DNA of 64,000 nt from Proteromonas lacertae (taxonomy: Eukaryota > Sar > Bigyra > Opalinata > Proteromonadidae), in contig NGBS01000306.1 in assembly GCA_002245135.1 (NCBI GenBank), positions 1-64,000 on the forward strand, read 5' to 3'. Every line of letters begins with the position of its first letter. Position 1 is the stretch's first letter. Below are positions 1 through 10,577 of this stretch, one piece after another. The translations under genes and the position numbers were made by a program. Under the pieces are notes generated by a model. It did not search any database. It worked only from the letters and a program-made list of their open reading frames with translations, and was not told the origin of the DNA.

Positions 1-1
1 T

Positions 2-817
2 TTTGAATCATGGTTTTATCAAGGTCTTAAACATGTTAATGAAAATGCTAGATTTGTAGGTTCTATTTTGATGGATCAAGAATCTGGTGTAATATATGGT
101 AATAAGTTTTTGCAGCTATTTAATAAAAATAATATTAGATTTATAATGAAAGATACTGATGAACATAATATAATGAAAATATTAGATAGTGCAGTAAGAA
201 CTATTAAAAATATGTTTTATAGATACTTGAATACTTTTGATGATAAAGAAATTGAAAAGTTAAATAATCTTAATGGTCTAATTGAAATAGTTAACACTAT
301 AGTATTATATTATAATTCAAAACCACATAGTTCACTTAATAATTATACACCAAATGAAGTACATGATGATTTTGAATTACAAGATTTGTTTTATAAAGAA
401 TCAAGACAAAGAAATAAAGAACGAAGATTAAAAGATACTAAATTTGATAGAAATGAATATGTTAGAGTTAAAGAGAGAAGAAGAAATAAGTTAGATAAAA
501 GTAGATATTTTAGTGATAAAGTTTATATGATTGATAAAAAAACACCTTTTTCTTACTCATTAAAGAATATAGATGGATCAATTCCTTCTGAATTTAATCC
601 TAAAAACCTTGGTTTATTTAAATTTAAACCATATGAATTAAGAAAAATTAAAAATGTTATTAAAACAAAGGGTAGATTTAGGTTAAGTGCAATAAAAAGC
701 ATAAATTCAAACAAAAATGATAATGATAAAAATGATAAAGTAACATATATTGCACCTAAAAATATAAGAAAGAGTTCTTTTGGTAGAACTATAAGACCTA
801 ATTCAAAATATACATAA
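2..817 (+). CDS. Integrase (rve-type), C-terminal part, cut by the window edge
   Basis: The frame is open from base 2 to the stop at 815-817, about 271 residues, and clearly begins upstream of the window. It would catalyse insertion of the element's DNA. Visible parts are the second half of an RNase H-like integrase core, the typical tail of that core around HSSLNNYTPNEV, a basic linker, and a small beta-rich domain (VRVKERRRNKLDKSRYFSDK) of the kind that follows the core in Polinton and retroviral integrases, then a basic low-complexity tail. Assignment to the integrase superfamily is secure from these patterns; the choice of Polinton over Ty3-like is inference from the shape of the tail domain and the single-gene layout downstream. 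Confidence 0.65.
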   Translation, partial: FESWFYQGLKHVNENARFVGSILMDQESGVIYGNKFLQLFNKNNIRFIMKDTDEHNIMKILDSAVRTIKNMFYRYLNTFDDKEIEKLNNLNGLIEIVNTIVLYYNSKPHSSLNNYTPNEVHDDFELQDLFYKESRQRNKERRLKDTKFDRNEYVRVKERRRNKLDKSRYFSDKVYMIDKKTPFSYSLKNIDGSIPSEFNPKNLGLFKFKPYELRKIKNVIKTKGRFRLSAIKSINSNKNDNDKNDKVTYIAPKNIRKSSFGRTIRPNSKYT

Positions 818-976
818 AATAAAAAATTAAACTAACTATATTATTTAATATTTTGATTTTATTAAAATAAGCTTGAAATCATCAAACATTTCATTAAAAA
901 ACGGTTTCTTTCGATTTTGAAATCATTTTTTATTTTCGACTTTCTCAACACCTTATTCAATATTTCTTTTTAAAAA

Positions 977-3218
977 ATGAGTGTACGTGTTAAACATACT
1001 TCACCTAGAGATAATGAAGATAATTCTTCATCAAAGACATTAAAAGTTGTTAAGAAGAGTATATAAATACATCATTAAATATATATATAGATGAAAAGAA
1101 GATTCAGCAAAATGAAGAAGCATTAGCACTACCTTCATCATCGAATTCTAATCAAAAAGCAGGTATCTATATATATATTATATTATATTATATTATATTA
1201 TATATACATAGCTTTTGTGCATAGATTTAACAGAAAAAGCATTAACAGCTTAGATGTCAAAGAATGGATTAAAATTAGAAGTATTTCACAAAACATTATA
1301 AATTATTGTGATGATAAAATCAAATATATTCATTATAATAACAGTCCAAGTTTATTATCCTTATCATCAGTAATTAGATTTGCTAGTTCATTAAATTTAT
1401 TCTTTGATGCAGTTGAAAAGAATCCTCAATACATAAATGGTGAGGTACTAAAAGATATTGATGAAGTCTTATTAATTAGCCCATATTCTCTAGGTGACAA
1501 TTTTACAACTGATAGTAAGTTATTAGGTGGTGTGAAAAGAAAAGCTAATATTGATGATGATGATGAAGATGATGATGGATGTATTAAACGCAGTTAAAGA
1601 TGTAGAAAACTAACACCTAAATCAAATATTGGTGGTGAAAGCATTAAAGTGCATAAAATAAATACTACTATCAAAAAGCCTTTAAAGTCTGAGAAGAATT
1701 TAGTTGATGATGCATTAAAAAATAAGGATACTGATTGGATTAATGATAATGATGTTTTTGAAGATGTTGATGATGATAATGAAGTTATCAAAATTAATGT
1801 ATCAAAACCAAAGGTAAATATAAAAAAAGATAAAATTACACCAGTAGCTAAAGTTATTACTGATGAAACTAAAATTACACCACCAACTAAAGTTATTATT
1901 GATGAAACTAAAATTACACCACCAGCTAAAGTTATTACTGATGAAACTAAAATTACACCACCAGCTAAAGTTATTACTGATGAAACTAAAATTACACCAG
2001 TAGCTAAAGTTATTACTGATGAAACTAAAATTACACCACCAGCTAAAGTTATTATTGATGAAACTAAAATTACACCACCAGCTAAAGTTATTACTGATGA
2101 AACTAAAATTACACCAGTAGCTAAAGTTATTACTGATGAAACTAAAATTACACCACCAGCTAAAGTTATTACTGATGAAACTAAAATTACACCAGTAGCT
2201 AAAGTTATTACTGATGAAACTAAAATTACACCACCAGCTAAAGTTATTACTGATGAAACTAAAATTACACCACCAGCTAAAGTTATTACTGATGAAACTA
2301 AAATTACACCACCAGCTAAAGTTATTACTGATGAAACTAAAATTACACCACCAGCTAAAGTTATTACTGATGAAACTAAAATTACACCACCAGCTAAAGT
2401 TATTACTGATGAAACTAAAATTACACCAGTAGCTAAAGTTATTACTGATGAAACTAAAATTACACCAGCAGCTAAAGTTATTACTGATGAAACTAAAATT
2501 ACACCACCAGCTAAAGTTATTACTGATGAAACTAAAATTACACCACCAGCTAAAGTTATTACTGATGAAACTAAAATTACACCAGCTAGCTAAAGTTATT
2601 ACTGATGAAACTAAAATTACACCACCAGCTAAAGTTATTACTGATGAAACTAAAATTACAACACAAGCTAAAGTTGTTACTGATGAAACTAAAATTACAA
2701 CACAAGCTAAAGTTATTATCAACAAAGATATATTAAAGGAAATGGAAGACAATATTAACAATGATAAAGATTATTATTACAGCAAGCATAATTGGGCTAA
2801 TCCAAAAAAAATTATACAACCAACACTTAAACCGATATTACCTAAAGTGAATTATGAAATTGCTGAACCACCACCAATAGTTCATGAAAAACCAATTGTT
2901 AAAGAAATAGCACCACCATTACCACCTAAACCTTTAGTTAAGATTGCACCTAAACCTTATGGTACAATCATTAAAGACAATACTCCACCAGTTAAAGTTA
3001 CTCCTCAAGATCAGTATGATGTCTTTAAAAAGAAGGTTGAATATCAAAATGAATTAGAAAAACAAATTGCTTCATTGAAAATGGCATATGTGCAAAAGTT
3101 AAGAGATGAAAACCCTAATCTCAAGTTTGATGATGATGGTAATATTGTTGATGTTGATATTGATAATGATATTGATTTCAGTCCAGATGAAAGTATATTT
3201 GATGACTTTCTTAAATAA
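977..3218 (+). pseudogene. Repeat-rich structural-type gene of the element, broken (about two breaks)
   Basis: This starts at ATG 977 after an ATTTTCG-containing upstream stretch, has two small introns of the host type (1059-1090 and 1163-1211), and encodes first an acidic region of about 180 residues and then a long array of a 13-residue unit reading TDETKITPPAKVI with VA, PT and PA variants. The tail after the array is proline-rich (PPPIVHEKPIVKEIAPPLPP) and then acidic, ending at 3216-3218. I do not recognise a family. Position directly behind the integrase on the same strand suggests that it belongs to the same element. It is interrupted in about two places and is best treated as a fossil. 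Confidence 0.5.
1834..2720 (+). repeat. 39-bp coding tandem array, about 23 copies
   Basis: The unit is 39 nt and encodes 13 residues (TDETKITPPAKVI). Units differ mainly at the codons for PP, PV, PT or TQ; most are otherwise identical over the full 39 nt. Such uniformity points to recent unequal crossing-over or replication slippage. The array begins after a lysine-rich stretch and ends at a degenerate pair of TQAKV units. Confidence 0.92.
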
Positions 3219-3385
3219 AAAAAAAGTAATTAAAATACTTACTTCTATTTTGCTAAGTTTTACCTTATCTTTATATTTAAAAGGTAGTCTTTAAAAAATT
3301 GAATTATTATTTTTGTTTTTTATTTGGGAAAGATATATACATACATATTCATCTATTACATTATAAAATATAACATATATAATAA

Positions 3386-3721
3386 TTAATTATTTTTCTT
3401 CTCATTCATATCTAAACTTATATCATCTAGTGATCTATTTGAATGAATTCTTGATACTTTTGGTGATGGTAGAGGCACTGTTCTTGACATAAATGTAGTC
3501 ATAGGAACTGATGTACTTGGTGTTACTGGTTCATCTAATATTCTTGATATATCTTCTGGGCAATGTCTTCGATATAAATAAACACCTATTTGTTTGATTT
3601 TATTTAATAACCATAAACCTAACAAAAATAATACTATATACATCTCATTTTTAAGTGAATCAACTGTACTTGATACATCTTTCAATGAATTCAATATAGA
3701 TGTATTTGATGATTGATTCAT
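3386..3721 (-). CDS. Small one-helix membrane protein, unknown
   Basis: This is a 111-residue open frame starting at ATG 3721-3719. Residues about 10-25 are polar and helix-prone, followed by one clear hydrophobic segment (EMYIVLFLLGLWLLNKI) and then a basic patch, which predicts a single-pass protein with the C-terminus in the cytosol. The rest is serine/proline-rich and ends in an acidic-basic tail. I do not recognise a family. It lies convergent to the broken element gene on the other strand, 167 bp from its end, and may be a small membrane gene of the same element or an ordinary short host gene. Confidence 0.45.
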   Translation of the reverse strand: MNQSSNTSILNSLKDVSSTVDSLKNEMYIVLFLLGLWLLNKIKQIGVYLYRRHCPEDISRILDEPVTPSTSVPMTTFMSRTVPLPSPKVSRIHSNRSLDDISLDMNEKKNN

Positions 3722-3819
3722 TATATATATATATAAATACACTTAAAAACTCTATTATATATTAAGAAAAACCCAAATAAAAATAATGATTCAATATATA
3801 TATATATATTTAACAATTT

Positions 3820-4278
3820 TTATAATTGTATTTTATTAAGTTTATGAATGTAATGTCTCATGCATTTCTTGCATCTATTATTGCTATGTATTTTAAAAGC
3901 AGGTTTCATTTTTCTGCATATAAAACATCTTATTTTATCATCATCTTTTCTATGATTAATTTTAGCCGAATATTTAGTTAAATTTTTATAGTATTTAAAT
4001 AAGAATTTAAAACACACTTTACATAATGTAATTTCTTTTGATCTATACTTATTTTTAAAGAAACGAGCACAATAACGACATTTAAATTTATCATCACCAT
4101 CAACAAATATACTTCTAAGTTCATTCATTTTTTTGCTTCTATATATTGTCTGATAACATCTATTATATTCTTTACATTGATTGCATAATGATGAAATTTT
4201 ACCTCTTTCACCCATAAATTCATTTATAGGTTTAATATGTTTACATCGATTGCAATACTTTTCTTCACTTGAATCCAT
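3820..4278 (-). CDS. Six-CxxC zinc-binding protein, unknown
   Basis: From ATG 4278 this encodes 152 residues with six CxxC pairs: CNRC, CNQC, CRYC, CKVC, CFIC and CKKC. They would bind three zinc ions if used in pairs. The first motif, CNRCKHIKPINEF, resembles zinc ribbons that occur in mobile-element and large-DNA-virus proteins and in some expanded protist families. The open frame extends upstream of the chosen Met, but that extension is a hydrophobic, AT-biased stretch without zinc motifs and looks non-coding. A 29-bp direct repeat lies just upstream. Function is not known; DNA or RNA binding is inferred only from the motif type. Confidence 0.5.
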   Translation of the reverse strand: MDSSEEKYCNRCKHIKPINEFMGERGKISSLCNQCKEYNRCYQTIYRSKKMNELRSIFVDGDDKFKCRYCARFFKNKYRSKEITLCKVCFKFLFKYYKNLTKYSAKINHRKDDDKIRCFICRKMKPAFKIHSNNRCKKCMRHYIHKLNKIQL

Positions 4279-4364
4279 TTTTCTTTTTTTAAAAAAAGAA
4301 AAAATAATGTAAAGAAAATTTATAATGAAAATCTTATCGAAAATTATAGTGTTGAAAAACACTT

Positions 4365-4422
4365 GTTATTTTCGTTTTATTTTATTGGTTTATGTTATTT
4401 TCGTTTTATTTTATTGGTTTAT
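4365..4422. repeat. 29-bp perfect direct repeat, two copies
   Basis: Two adjacent identical 29-bp units (4365-4393 and 4394-4422) contain ATTTTCGTTTTATTTTATTG. They lie upstream of the minus-strand zinc-protein gene and contain the TTCGTTTT motif seen upstream of several other genes here, although in reverse orientation relative to that gene. Confidence 0.85.
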
Positions 4423-4522
4423 GTTATTTTTATTTATTTTATATAGAAAAAAAAAGAAATAACAAAAAACAATTCAATCAATAGTAATAAGTGTTAATTA
4501 TAACATTACTATATTTTTCTAA

Positions 4523-5346
4523 TTAGTTTTTATCTTTTAATACCTTCTTAGTGATACTCTTTAACACTTTAGGATTTAATCTGTGCTTCTTCATCATTTT
4601 TTCTTCTAACTCTTGTTTTTTGAACATTGTATCATAATAACGCTGGAGGTCCATAGCTAGTGACATGTCACTAGCAACTTTGAAATTGAGCTCTTCTCTT
4701 TCTGCCTTGGCTCTTCTTCTACCATCTCTGATCCTTTTACCTACTAAGCTTTCATTACGCAGCTTTTTGATTTCTTCGTAGGTTAAGGTATCAGATGAAG
4801 ATGGTGGTGGTGGTACTGGTGAATATCTATAAATAATAAATATATATATATATATAAAGTATACATTGATTCACGATGTTCATCACCTACCGTTAAATTG
4901 ATTAAATCATTAACATGATCAGGTGGTGTTGTTGGTGAATAACTATAAATAAATATATATATATATATATAAATAATATAAAATATACATTGGCGATTTT
5001 TCTTCTACTTTTGGAGGTTCATCATTAGGATTATCGATTTTGATATATAATCGATATGGATTAAATGGATTAAAAGGACGACCTGTTACTGGTGCAGCTA
5101 ATAAAATTATATATATATATATATATATCAGAGTAATAAATTAATACTGATTCTACGTCTTTTAATACTTTTAGACTGATCCATTAATGCACATTTGGTA
5201 CATATATCCCTAACTTTATGATTAGGTATGCTACTGATGTTTTTTAAGTGATTTTCAAAGTCTTTATCACTTTGAGTACTATCACTATCATTATCACTAT
5301 CACTATCACTATCAGTGTCTGATAAATATATCACTTGATGACTCAT
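4523..5346 (-). CDS. Four-exon acidic/coiled-coil protein, unknown
   Basis: Exons are complement(5148-5346, 4989-5097, 4865-4942, 4523-4826), giving 229 residues with no interruption. The introns (50, 46 and 38 nt) are nearly pure TA repeats between GTAT and TTAG or ATAG. The N-terminus has an SDTDSDSDSDNDSDS acidic-serine run, the middle is proline-rich, and the last exon is a highly charged helix (about 90 residues). Exons 3 and 4 both begin with a split isoleucine codon followed by TYR-SER-PRO and share flanking intron sequence, suggesting an exon duplication. I do not recognise the family. It is intact and spliced like the host genes, yet sits next to a mobile element, so ownership is unclear. 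Confidence 0.6.
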
Positions 5347-5826
5347 TATTTTTTAAAATTAATTTTTTTTATGAAAATGTCAGGAAAATGGTGAATGAAC
5401 TCTAGATGCAAAATCATTTATGTATCAAAATTATTATATTATTTAATGAATCATGATTCATTTGAGAATTTCTTGATGTTTTTGATGTATCTTTTATTAT
5501 TAACAAAAATATAAAAAAATATTAAAAAATATGTATATTAATCATCTCTACAGATTTATAGTGAGATGAATCAATTATAGAGTTTTTAGAATTTTTTAGT
5601 GAATCTCTAGATTTTAGTGAACCTCTAGATGTAGTGAGCTGTTCTACTCCGCCAGGGTAGTCATCTCTACAGAAAACCTTACGGATGATATATATAGAAT
5701 GATTTAAAAATTGGATAGTTTAATCGATTAAAATTGACTACAAATCAGCAAAATTGTTTACAAAATTAGTAAAATTGTTTACAAAATGTAACTAAAAACA
5801 TTGATTTTACTGTAAATTGTTTATTT
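5347..5826. other. Gene-free stretch with short repeats
   Basis: I see no coding frame here. There are repeated phrases such as TCATCTCTACAG (near 5543 and 5667), CTCTAGAT, and AAAATTGTTTACAAAAT twice near 5750-5785. TCATCTC and GAGATGA near 5543-5573 could form a 7-bp hairpin. Around 5640-5690 there is a relatively GC-rich patch, but I could not match it to a known RNA. Confidence 0.5.
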
Positions 5827-6333
5827 TTAAACTAGACATGGTTTTTCTTTTCCTCTATTATATATTATTCCAATCACTAATCTGGAAGTAGAACTTGAGA
5901 TTGAATATATTCTTTCATCTAACCCTATTGTCATAGTACTAGTCCTTGTTCTGCTGTCCCATATCTTAGCTTGTTTATCCCATCCACCATATTGATGGTA
6001 CATATTTAATTACTTTTATTGCTTCATCATGTGAACCAAGATCCATTGATTGATTGGTTATTATATCATAACTATAAAATGGATACATAAGTAGATAATA
6101 CCATTTAACTATTCTTTCCATTCCTCCGCTATAAATATGTTCTAAATCAGCAAAACAACAATCAAATACTGGTCCAGTATGCATTGTCTGCACTTTCATA
6201 ACTCTCTGTGCAACATCATATAGGTAAACTGACTATATGAATAAAACAATAAGATGAATACATTATCCCATGATGATACTGCCAAAAAATCAAATATATG
6301 TGAAGTATACTTCATATTTTTATGGGTTTTGTT
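5827..6333 (-). pseudogene. Truncated BUB3/RAE1-like WD40 fragment
   Basis: The readable part matches the first four blades of BUB3, the WD40 spindle-checkpoint protein: LAVSSWDN, then after a 29-nt intron (6233-6261) SVYLYDVAQRV, MHTGPVFDCCFADLEHIYSG, and after a 30-nt intron (6072-6101) YDIITNQSMDLGSHDEAIK, then GGWDKQAKIWDSRT. The first blade is poorly preserved, a few residues and the frame are lost between KYVPS and GGWDK, and the frame ends soon after the fifth-blade start (DRLVIG-like RLVIG). BUB3 normally has about 330 residues and seven blades; here roughly 140 remain. This is a decayed copy; a functional copy should exist elsewhere. Identification rests on blade-specific motifs and is fairly secure for the BUB3/RAE1 family. 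Confidence 0.7.
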
Positions 6334-6436
6334 TAATATTATGATATTTTTAATAAAAGTAATAAATCTACATTTTTCATATTGGCTGTGAATAACTAAA
6401 ATCATTCTGTCTATATGTATTAGTTGTAGAATCAAA

Positions 6437-9400
6437 CTAAATATCATTATAATTAGAAGATGGTGGAAGATAGTATGATTGTTGTTGTTGTGGTGGTGAT
6501 GATGATAATTGAAAGCGTTTTCTTTTTGATGGTAGCTGTTCATCACTATTATCACTACGTTTTCTCTTCTTTTTCTCTACTTCATATCCTCTTTTTCTAT
6601 TTTTCACACATTTTAAAGCAAAATCCTTTCCATACACTTCTTGATTGAATTCTGATAGATAATACTGCAAATCAAACTTACCACTCACATTATGTATATT
6701 TGAGTTATAAACCTTAAACTTTGTTTCAGTTTTTGATGAATAAATATTCTCTATATCCATTATTCCATTGAAGTGTGATATGAACTTTTTATCTGCTTTT
6801 GATTGCTGAGTAGTTTTACCTTTGGAAGAAACAAATATATAATAATAATATAGCCATTCCATTTTCATTGCTAACTGTAGAATACATTCATCAATTATCT
6901 TATTATATCCTCTATCTATTATAGCATTATATTCTTTTATTCCATCATCATTAATTACATGAATAAAACAGTTATTCATGAAGTAAATATACTCCTTTCA
7001 TTTTAGTAGAATATATATCTACATTGAATAATTCTTTAAAATTTTCAAAATTCTTCTCATCAACAATTGTTTCTATTATTCTATTATTTTTAAATTTTAA
7101 TTTTTCTTCATTATATAAGCAGTTGTAAAAAACTAGTTCTTTAAATAATAAATGAAATAATTGATGATCTTTTTTATTAAAAATATTCACAAATATTCTT
7201 TGAATTTCTTTAATATCATTTGGCTGTGCTGTATGTTTAATACTATAGAATATAAAATCAACTACCTCATATCACTTTTAGAAAGGTTATATGAATCTGA
7301 TATATAAGATTTAAAAGAATAATCTGATTCACATATTTTTTCATTATCTTCTAATTGATATTTATTGTAATCTTCATTTATTCCACTTTTATATATTGTC
7401 GCTCTGATTTTCAATTCACTTTTCTTTTTATTCTTTTCCTCCAATTCTATCATTTATTTATTCATTTCATTCTTCAATTCTTCGATTCTTTTATTCAATT
7501 CAATGATCATCTTCAACAAAAATTGAAGTTTATTTTCCATTCCATCATTCTCTTCTATCTTTTCTTCATTTTCTTTTTCGATCCATTCATTTAATACTTT
7601 CATTATTAAGTTACAACTTTCTTTTTTATTATCATCTAATAATGTTCTTATCTTTACTAATAATATATAATATTTTAATTCATTCCATATATCTTTATAA
7701 ACATTTCGAATATACACTTTCTTTTCAGGATATTGATATATTTCATATCCAATACTTATTGTATTATTATCATTTAGAATTACTGGTTTATCAAATATAC
7801 GACATAAAGCATTCGTTTCTATTTTTACAATATTATATTATTATAAATATACTTTTACAAGTTATACAAATATTACTTAATTTCCCTCTAATTTCTGTTA
7901 TTGAATCATATGCAGATTTTAACTTCGATGAATACTCTTTTTTAGCATCTTTAAGCAATTTAGATGAAAAATAACGAATTATTTTTTTATTATCAGTTAA
8001 TATTGATCTTACCTTTTCTTTATTTTATTCATTAATTGGGATTGGTAATTTAGATAATAATTCTTCTATATACTCTTTACTTGCTTCAACAAGCATCTTA
8101 TACAATAATTCAACTATATTATTTTCTTTAACAACATAAGGTAATCTAATTTTTAACCTTTAAACATTCTTTTCATTTTTAGTAAATAAGACATTAAATT
8201 ACTTACATCTGTTCTCTTCATTAAAAATTATAGGTAATTTAGTTAATAATAAATTATCTATGAAATGTTTAATAGAATCAAGTGGTAATTCTGATAATAA
8301 TTTATCCACATATTTTCTTGAAGAAAAATTTAACCCAACAAAATTTTTCAAATGTTTAACTCTAACATTTTTATTTTCGTCTAGTATTATACTATCATCT
8401 ATTCTCTTACATACATTTTGAAAGGTATTTATTATTCTTTTAAACTCAAATTCGCTATTATATTCATTTAATTCTTCATATGCAGCTTTAATTTCTTCTA
8501 ATAAACTATCATTATGTGTTTGATTAAAAACAATATCCTTCTCAAATTCATTAATCAATTTATTAATATTTTCTTCTGATGAAGTTATCTTTTTTTTAGG
8601 TTCTTTTATAAGTAAACTGGAATAATCTGTTGGTGTGAATTGTAATGTTTTACCTTGTACATTTCTTATTTCAGGAGGGGTTGTTGTTATGTATGTTTTA
8701 ACATTCAACAAATAATTTGAAGTAATTTCTAAAACAGAAAATCTAAGTCTTTTTGATTTTATAGATATGATTATATTTTCTGGTCTCGTTTTTTTTCCTT
8801 TCTCTTTTTTCTGTTTCTTTTTTGCAGGTTCATCATCTTTTTCATTTTTTTCATTTTCATCATCTTCATCTTTAATATTCCTATTATAATTTTTTCCATT
8901 TCTTTTATCATTTCTTTTGCAATGTCACTTCCATATTGTCCAAAACCAGCATCACTAACTACAAGTGGGTGAACTACTTCATCATGATCATCATATACAA
9001 CAATTACTATTTTAAAAATTGGATTACATATCTTCAACTCATTCTTTAATTGATTCTTTAATTAATCTATTGATGCATCATTACTTTGACTATATATATT
9101 ATTTAATTCTTTTTTAATTTGCTATAATAATAAAACAGTAATGACAATACAGTAACAATTTCTTCTTTCATATCTTCTTTTCCTTTTGTCCTGTCCTATA
9201 AGTTATTATATATAACATCGATTAAATAATCATCTAAATCATGCAATAACTTTCTATAATCTTCATTATATTTTCCAACTCCTTCTATTTCAGAATTCAT
9301 TTTATGTTTTACTAAATCATTTGCTTCTTCAAGATCATATATACTTAACAATTGAAGTTGATACTGTAATGAAAGAACAATATCATGTACATTTTTGTCA

Positions 9401-10205
9401 ATTACAGGAGTTTGTTTATAACTATTATCATCTCTCTTCTGTATTATTGATGAAAACGGACTATTTGGGAAATTATTTAAATAAAATAACAATATTTTAA
9501 GATTATTCTCTGATTTATTTAAGTTAAAATGTAAAGATGATTGGAACACCTTATGCAGTGTATAAATATTACTCTTCAATAATTGTATTTCATTACATAA
9601 TATTACTAATTCTTTTGGATCATTTTGTTGTTTTGTTATTTCTATTGATTTATCTATTACTAATGTTGTTAATTTGTTTTCTAGAAAAGAAATTATATCT
9701 TTCCACTCATTAATTGATTTAATGTACTGTAATTGATCAATTAATTCTTGTATTTCTTCTTTTGATATCTTTATTTGTGTTTGTAGTTCTTCTTCTAGTC
9801 TTATCAATTCATCTTGGTTGTCTTTTATTTTTTCTAATTGATTTTTGAACTGTTTATTTACATCAGTTATTATTTCTGATAATTGTCTTTCAAATCCATT
9901 TTTTTTTTCTGTAAATTATCAATTGAGGCTTGAACTACTTTATCTTCTGTTTTTGGTAATTCTCTATAAATAATATCTACTAGATTTCTAATTATAAGTA
10001 ATCTAATTTTTAATTCATCTACATCAACTTCCTCAACATTTATTTCTATTTCATTTTTGGAATTTCTATTTGTTTTTTTTACACATTGTTGTTGTTTATA
10101 TGTATTTGACTTTAATGTGTTTAATTCTTTTTGAAAATCATACAATTTATTTTTTAACATTATTCCTATATTATTCAATATGTCTTTATCCTCATCTTTT
10201 AATTG
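6437..10205 (-). pseudogene. Long coiled-coil gene, probably decayed, unknown family
   Basis: Minus-strand coding blocks run almost without gaps from about 10205 to 6437 and would give a protein of roughly 1,100 residues: coiled coil (9870-10205, 9196-9900), a small beta-like segment (VVSDAGFGQYGSDIAK, 8900-9030), a charged linker, another helical region (8199-8711, 7810-8160), a region around 7700-7830, a further coiled coil (7454-7717) and a basic, glutamine/serine C-terminus. Several joins are normal small introns (for example 23 nt at about 7261-7283 and about 35 nt near 9120-9155). Others are damage: in-frame TAA codons at 9062-9064, 8025-8027 and 7454-7456, and frame changes at an A10 run (9899-9908) and an A6 run near 8895. 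All damage could instead be sequencing error or recoding. No family recognised. Confidence 0.5.
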
Positions 10206-10577
10206 AAATACTCTTTATTATTGTAAAATAATAATATCATTTCATTCAAGAAATATACAAATATAAAAATATAAACAAAATCAAGAGTAAGATGGTAACT
10301 ATTGTGATAATCAGTTAATTTATACTAATATGGACATTTCTAAACATCTGATGTAGTATTTTGTTTAATTACTCATAATATCAACAAGTATCCCGCTTTT
10401 TTCTAAATTGAAAATAAGATTTGTTTCTTTATATTTCTCTTTTAAATTTAAAAGAAACAACATTTGCACATATCGAAGATGATATTATATTTAAGCTACT
10501 TCTTCTATTAACATTAGTTGCTTTTAATCAAGTTAAAAAATAGTTTGGCTTGAGTAATTCTTTTTTCTAATTTTCTA
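10206..10577. other. Intergenic stretch, nothing recognised
   Basis: AT-rich sequence between the decayed minus-strand gene and the plus-strand pyrophosphatase. The first exon of the minus-strand gene may lie at its left end but I could not define its start. No RNA gene or repeat seen. Confidence 0.4.

Larger units (their letters stand above)
1..3300. mobile_element. Integrase-bearing element, Polinton/Maverick-like, right part only
   Basis: The left edge carries the end of a retroviral-type integrase, followed on the same strand by a gene whose middle is a 39-bp tandem array. The integrase tail, with its small beta-rich chromatin-type domain after the core, is most like that of Polinton/Maverick elements; a Ty3-type LTR element is the alternative. 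The element starts outside the window and its right border is not visible: I saw no terminal inverted repeat or LTR. The coding region downstream of the integrase is broken in about two places, so this copy looks like a fossil, though the near-identical repeat units and open integrase frame suggest it is not very old. The minus-strand genes at 3386-5346 could also belong to it. Confidence 0.5.

Noticed and set aside
1802-2761. Long minus-strand open frame across the 39-bp array
   Set aside because: It is the mirror of the coding tandem array, rich in Trp/Cys/Phe, with no start context; an artefact of 39 being divisible by three.
5640-5700. GC-richer patch that might be a small nuclear or nucleolar RNA
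   Set aside because: No recognisable U1, U2, U5, U6 or box C/D pattern and no convincing fold; kept only as a note on the gene-free stretch.
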